Source: Breviolum minutum Mf 1.05b.01 (taxonomy: Eukaryota > Sar > Dinophyceae > Suessiales > Symbiodiniaceae). Taken from it: a stretch of 64,000 nt of DNA. Positions within the stretch are counted from its first letter, which is position 1. Each line of letters begins with the position of its first letter. The position numbers were made by a program, and so were the translations under genes. The stretch covers positions 28,933 through 92,932 of the forward strand of contig DF239746.1 of NCBI GenBank assembly GCA_000507305.1. The letters run 5' to 3'. This document shows positions 61,966 through 64,000 of this stretch, one piece after another. The notes below the pieces were generated by a model. That model ran no database searches. It was not told the origin of the DNA and saw only the letters and a list, made by a program, of their open reading frames with translations.

Positions 61966-62761
61966 GGACCCAAAATGTGTAACTTCCGATTATCGATCAA
62001 AGTATCATAAAATATCCTTCCTTGCTTCTCTCTCTTGGGCCTTTCATGCTGTATCTTCTCATCATCATTTTTGAAGCCACGCCAATGCAATCATTCAATA
62101 CGTTGAAAATCTCCTTCGCACAACCGATCCATTCACAAAGCACTGAAAAAATGCCCTGGAGAGGCACCTCCAACTGTTGTAGTCTTTGATGCCCACAAGC
62201 CTTTTAAAAGAAAATCCACATCACAGGTCAGAAAGGGTGACATGGCTAAGTTGATGTTGAAGCACTTAAGCTTAGGCGATTATGATATCTCAAATACATC
62301 AAGGTTGAAGGTCTATTGTGATTTGCACAAGTCTTCTCATGAATCGTGAAGCATCATTCTCTGCAGCGCCAAACATGCTCCTTCGATATTTAATCAGTCA
62401 TGATCGGATCGCTTCACGAGGTGTATCAAGCCCTATCGATGCATTCAGCAAAATCGGTGAAATGTATCAAGCAAGAAGTTTCATATCAAAAGTTTGTAAG
62501 CACTCTAAACTCTAGACATCTCAAAACAGCTTCCCTCATCTACTGAATCCAACTCGAACTATTGCAGTTCGGCAACTCATTGAGATCGATTTCACCTGCC
62601 GCCAACAGAGCCGTGGATGAAATCAAACCACTGTGTACAGTAGATCAGCATAAAGTATCTACAATATTCTACAATCTATCTGCACATAGTGCTACATTCA
62701 CACGTCTTTCACATCACCTCACAGGGTCATTGAAATAGCTGTGCAATGTATCCCAACTGAC

Positions 62762-63049
62762 CTTCTGCATCTTCTGATTCAAAAAGCAGCTAGTTGTGAC
62801 AGCAGTCAGAGGCAGCTGCATCTGTGTCACCACACCTGCTTCCTCATAATTCCAAGTGCAGGTGCCATTGCCATTGGGCACCATCCCAGGGCAATAGCCA
62901 CCCGGTTGAACTGCTTGGCATGCCTTGTCTTTGTTGTAATACCTGGCCGAAATGATATGACTGACTGGTCCTTCAGCTGCCCACGCGAGCTTGCACCACC
63001 GATCCGTGCACCGCAAAAGGCAGTCATTATAGTCAGAATGAATGTCACA
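62762..63049 (-). CDS. Cysteine-rich exon, probably secreted protein
   Basis: 96 codons between TATAG at 63049 and AAG/GTCAG at 62762. Regular cysteines: CDIHSDYNDCLLRCTDRWC, then KACQAVQPGGYCPGMVPNG and GTCTWNYEE. The pattern of paired cysteines with Trp and Gly suggests a disulphide-rich extracellular or lumenal domain. Another exon of the same style is at about 63624-63662 (GCAPTICPLDGED). The signal peptide was not found; the 5' end lies at higher coordinates or outside the window. Confidence 0.6.
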
Positions 63050-63249
63050 CTATATCAACATCGACTAGAGAATGTATTGAGCCTAGTGTTAGCTGTAGAC
63101 ATCATAACCATTTACATTTGCAGTCTTTGTAGATACCTGCAGAGATTCACCAAATCTTGCACTGATGACCCTAGAGTAGCATAGAACGTTACACTGAGAA
63201 AAACTACCAATTACGCAATGCATACATGGCCATGAATTTCATTTATGTA

Positions 63250-63440
63250 ATAAACCAAGCGCCTCCGGCCCCTTTTTGTTTGATACGTATTGAAGGAGAC
63301 CCTTTGTTTAATAGGTGTTAAACTATCAACAATTTCTCTATTAAACGGACAATTGGGAATTAAACAGGGTATTGAACGATGGGGTATTCAACGGAGGAAT
63401 CCCTCTGTTTAATAAGGTATCAAACAGGATATTAAACGAA
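63250..63440. other. Spacer with repeated TTTAATA/TTAAAC words
   Basis: Several near-copies of GTTTAATAGGTGTTAAAC-like words (63303-63322, 63341-63375 and 63407-63440) suggest a small decayed repeat. No exon. Confidence 0.4.
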
Positions 63441-64000
63441 GGTGCTTTCGGCAATGTTGAATGGCCTTAATAAGAAATCGTACCCACATAACAAGTACAG
63501 CTATGATAAATCCATATAAATCCATTTCCATCATCACCCTCCATGTTGCCGATACATGTCCAAACATATATGCATCTTCCACCAGACTAATCACTGAACG
63601 TTTCAGTGTTGTAAAATGCAGGCATCTTCTCCATCCAAGGGGCAAATTGTTGGGGCACAGCCCTGGCAACGTGTACCTCGGCAGTGGATGCTGCAAAAAT
63701 GCATGGCTGCATGGACCCCAATTTCTTACGGGTTGGGATCAGCAAGTAAAATCATTTTAGCACTACAAGCCCAGTTGATGTGCAATTCCTGCCCAAACTG
63801 TGCTTTGATATTTCATGGTTCAACACGAATTACAAATACAAATATACTTCTTTCCCCAGAGCTTGCTTCTCTTCAAAATACAACGAACCCTAGAAAACCA
63901 AGTCTCAAAACATTTATTGGATACCAGTCCCCTGAACATTGCATTCAATCTCGTTCCAAGCCAAGCCCAGTGACCACACAGCGTTGGGATAGTACCTGAG

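Overview
This window looks like nuclear DNA of a dinoflagellate, most likely of the Symbiodiniaceae type. The evidence is internal. It carries a protein with nine WG repeats behind a ubiquitin-like N-terminus, an architecture I associate with symbiodiniacean gene models. Genes are cut into many short exons, about 26 to 130 nt with a few longer ones. Acceptors are almost always AG followed by an exonic G. Many introns start with GC instead of GT. Every gene I can rebuild reads on the minus strand, which fits the one-direction gene blocks of dinoflagellates. The sequence is AT-rich, with many TA, TTC/GTT and GAT microsatellites, short inverted-repeat elements and one run of Ns. I see no rRNA, tRNA, CRISPR or bacterial-type operon. 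All gene models come from reading by eye: exons were accepted when splice sites, reading phase and protein sense agreed. Exons without a family match are less certain.

Layout in transcription order (high to low coordinates). 64.0-60.6 kb: exons of a cysteine-rich, probably secreted protein, plus an uncharacterised 147-codon ORF. 59.7-56.1 kb: a complete nine-exon, 439-residue WG-repeat protein, the best model here. 55.3-46.5 kb: uncharacterised exons, several ending in stop codons (54976, 53025, 49488), then exons encoding the start of a bacterial-type translation initiation factor IF-2, with G1 motif GHINHGKTT and GGITQ (47.8-46.5 kb). 46-42 kb: isolated exons. 41.2-38.3 kb: a 13-exon gene of unknown function whose exons join in phase. 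36-34.7 kb: a KH RNA-binding domain spread over three exons. 33.7-30.6 kb: two uncharacterised genes. 26.6-14.4 kb: twelve exons encoding the rest of the IF-2 GTPase domain (FLDTPGHEAF, NKID, PISAL) and domain II. 13.1-8.8 kb: an uncharacterised coiled-coil-like protein. 8.55-0.56 kb: a TPR plus ankyrin-repeat protein.

What connects the genes is mainly architecture. They sit head to tail, with as little as about 220 bp between a stop and the next start. The main puzzle is IF-2: its G1/G2 exons and its G3-to-domain-II exons lie in the right order on the same strand and would join in phase, yet about 20.5 kb with other apparently complete genes lies between them. At least four families of short inverted-repeat elements (about 90-115 bp), each in two to five copies, are scattered through introns and spacers.
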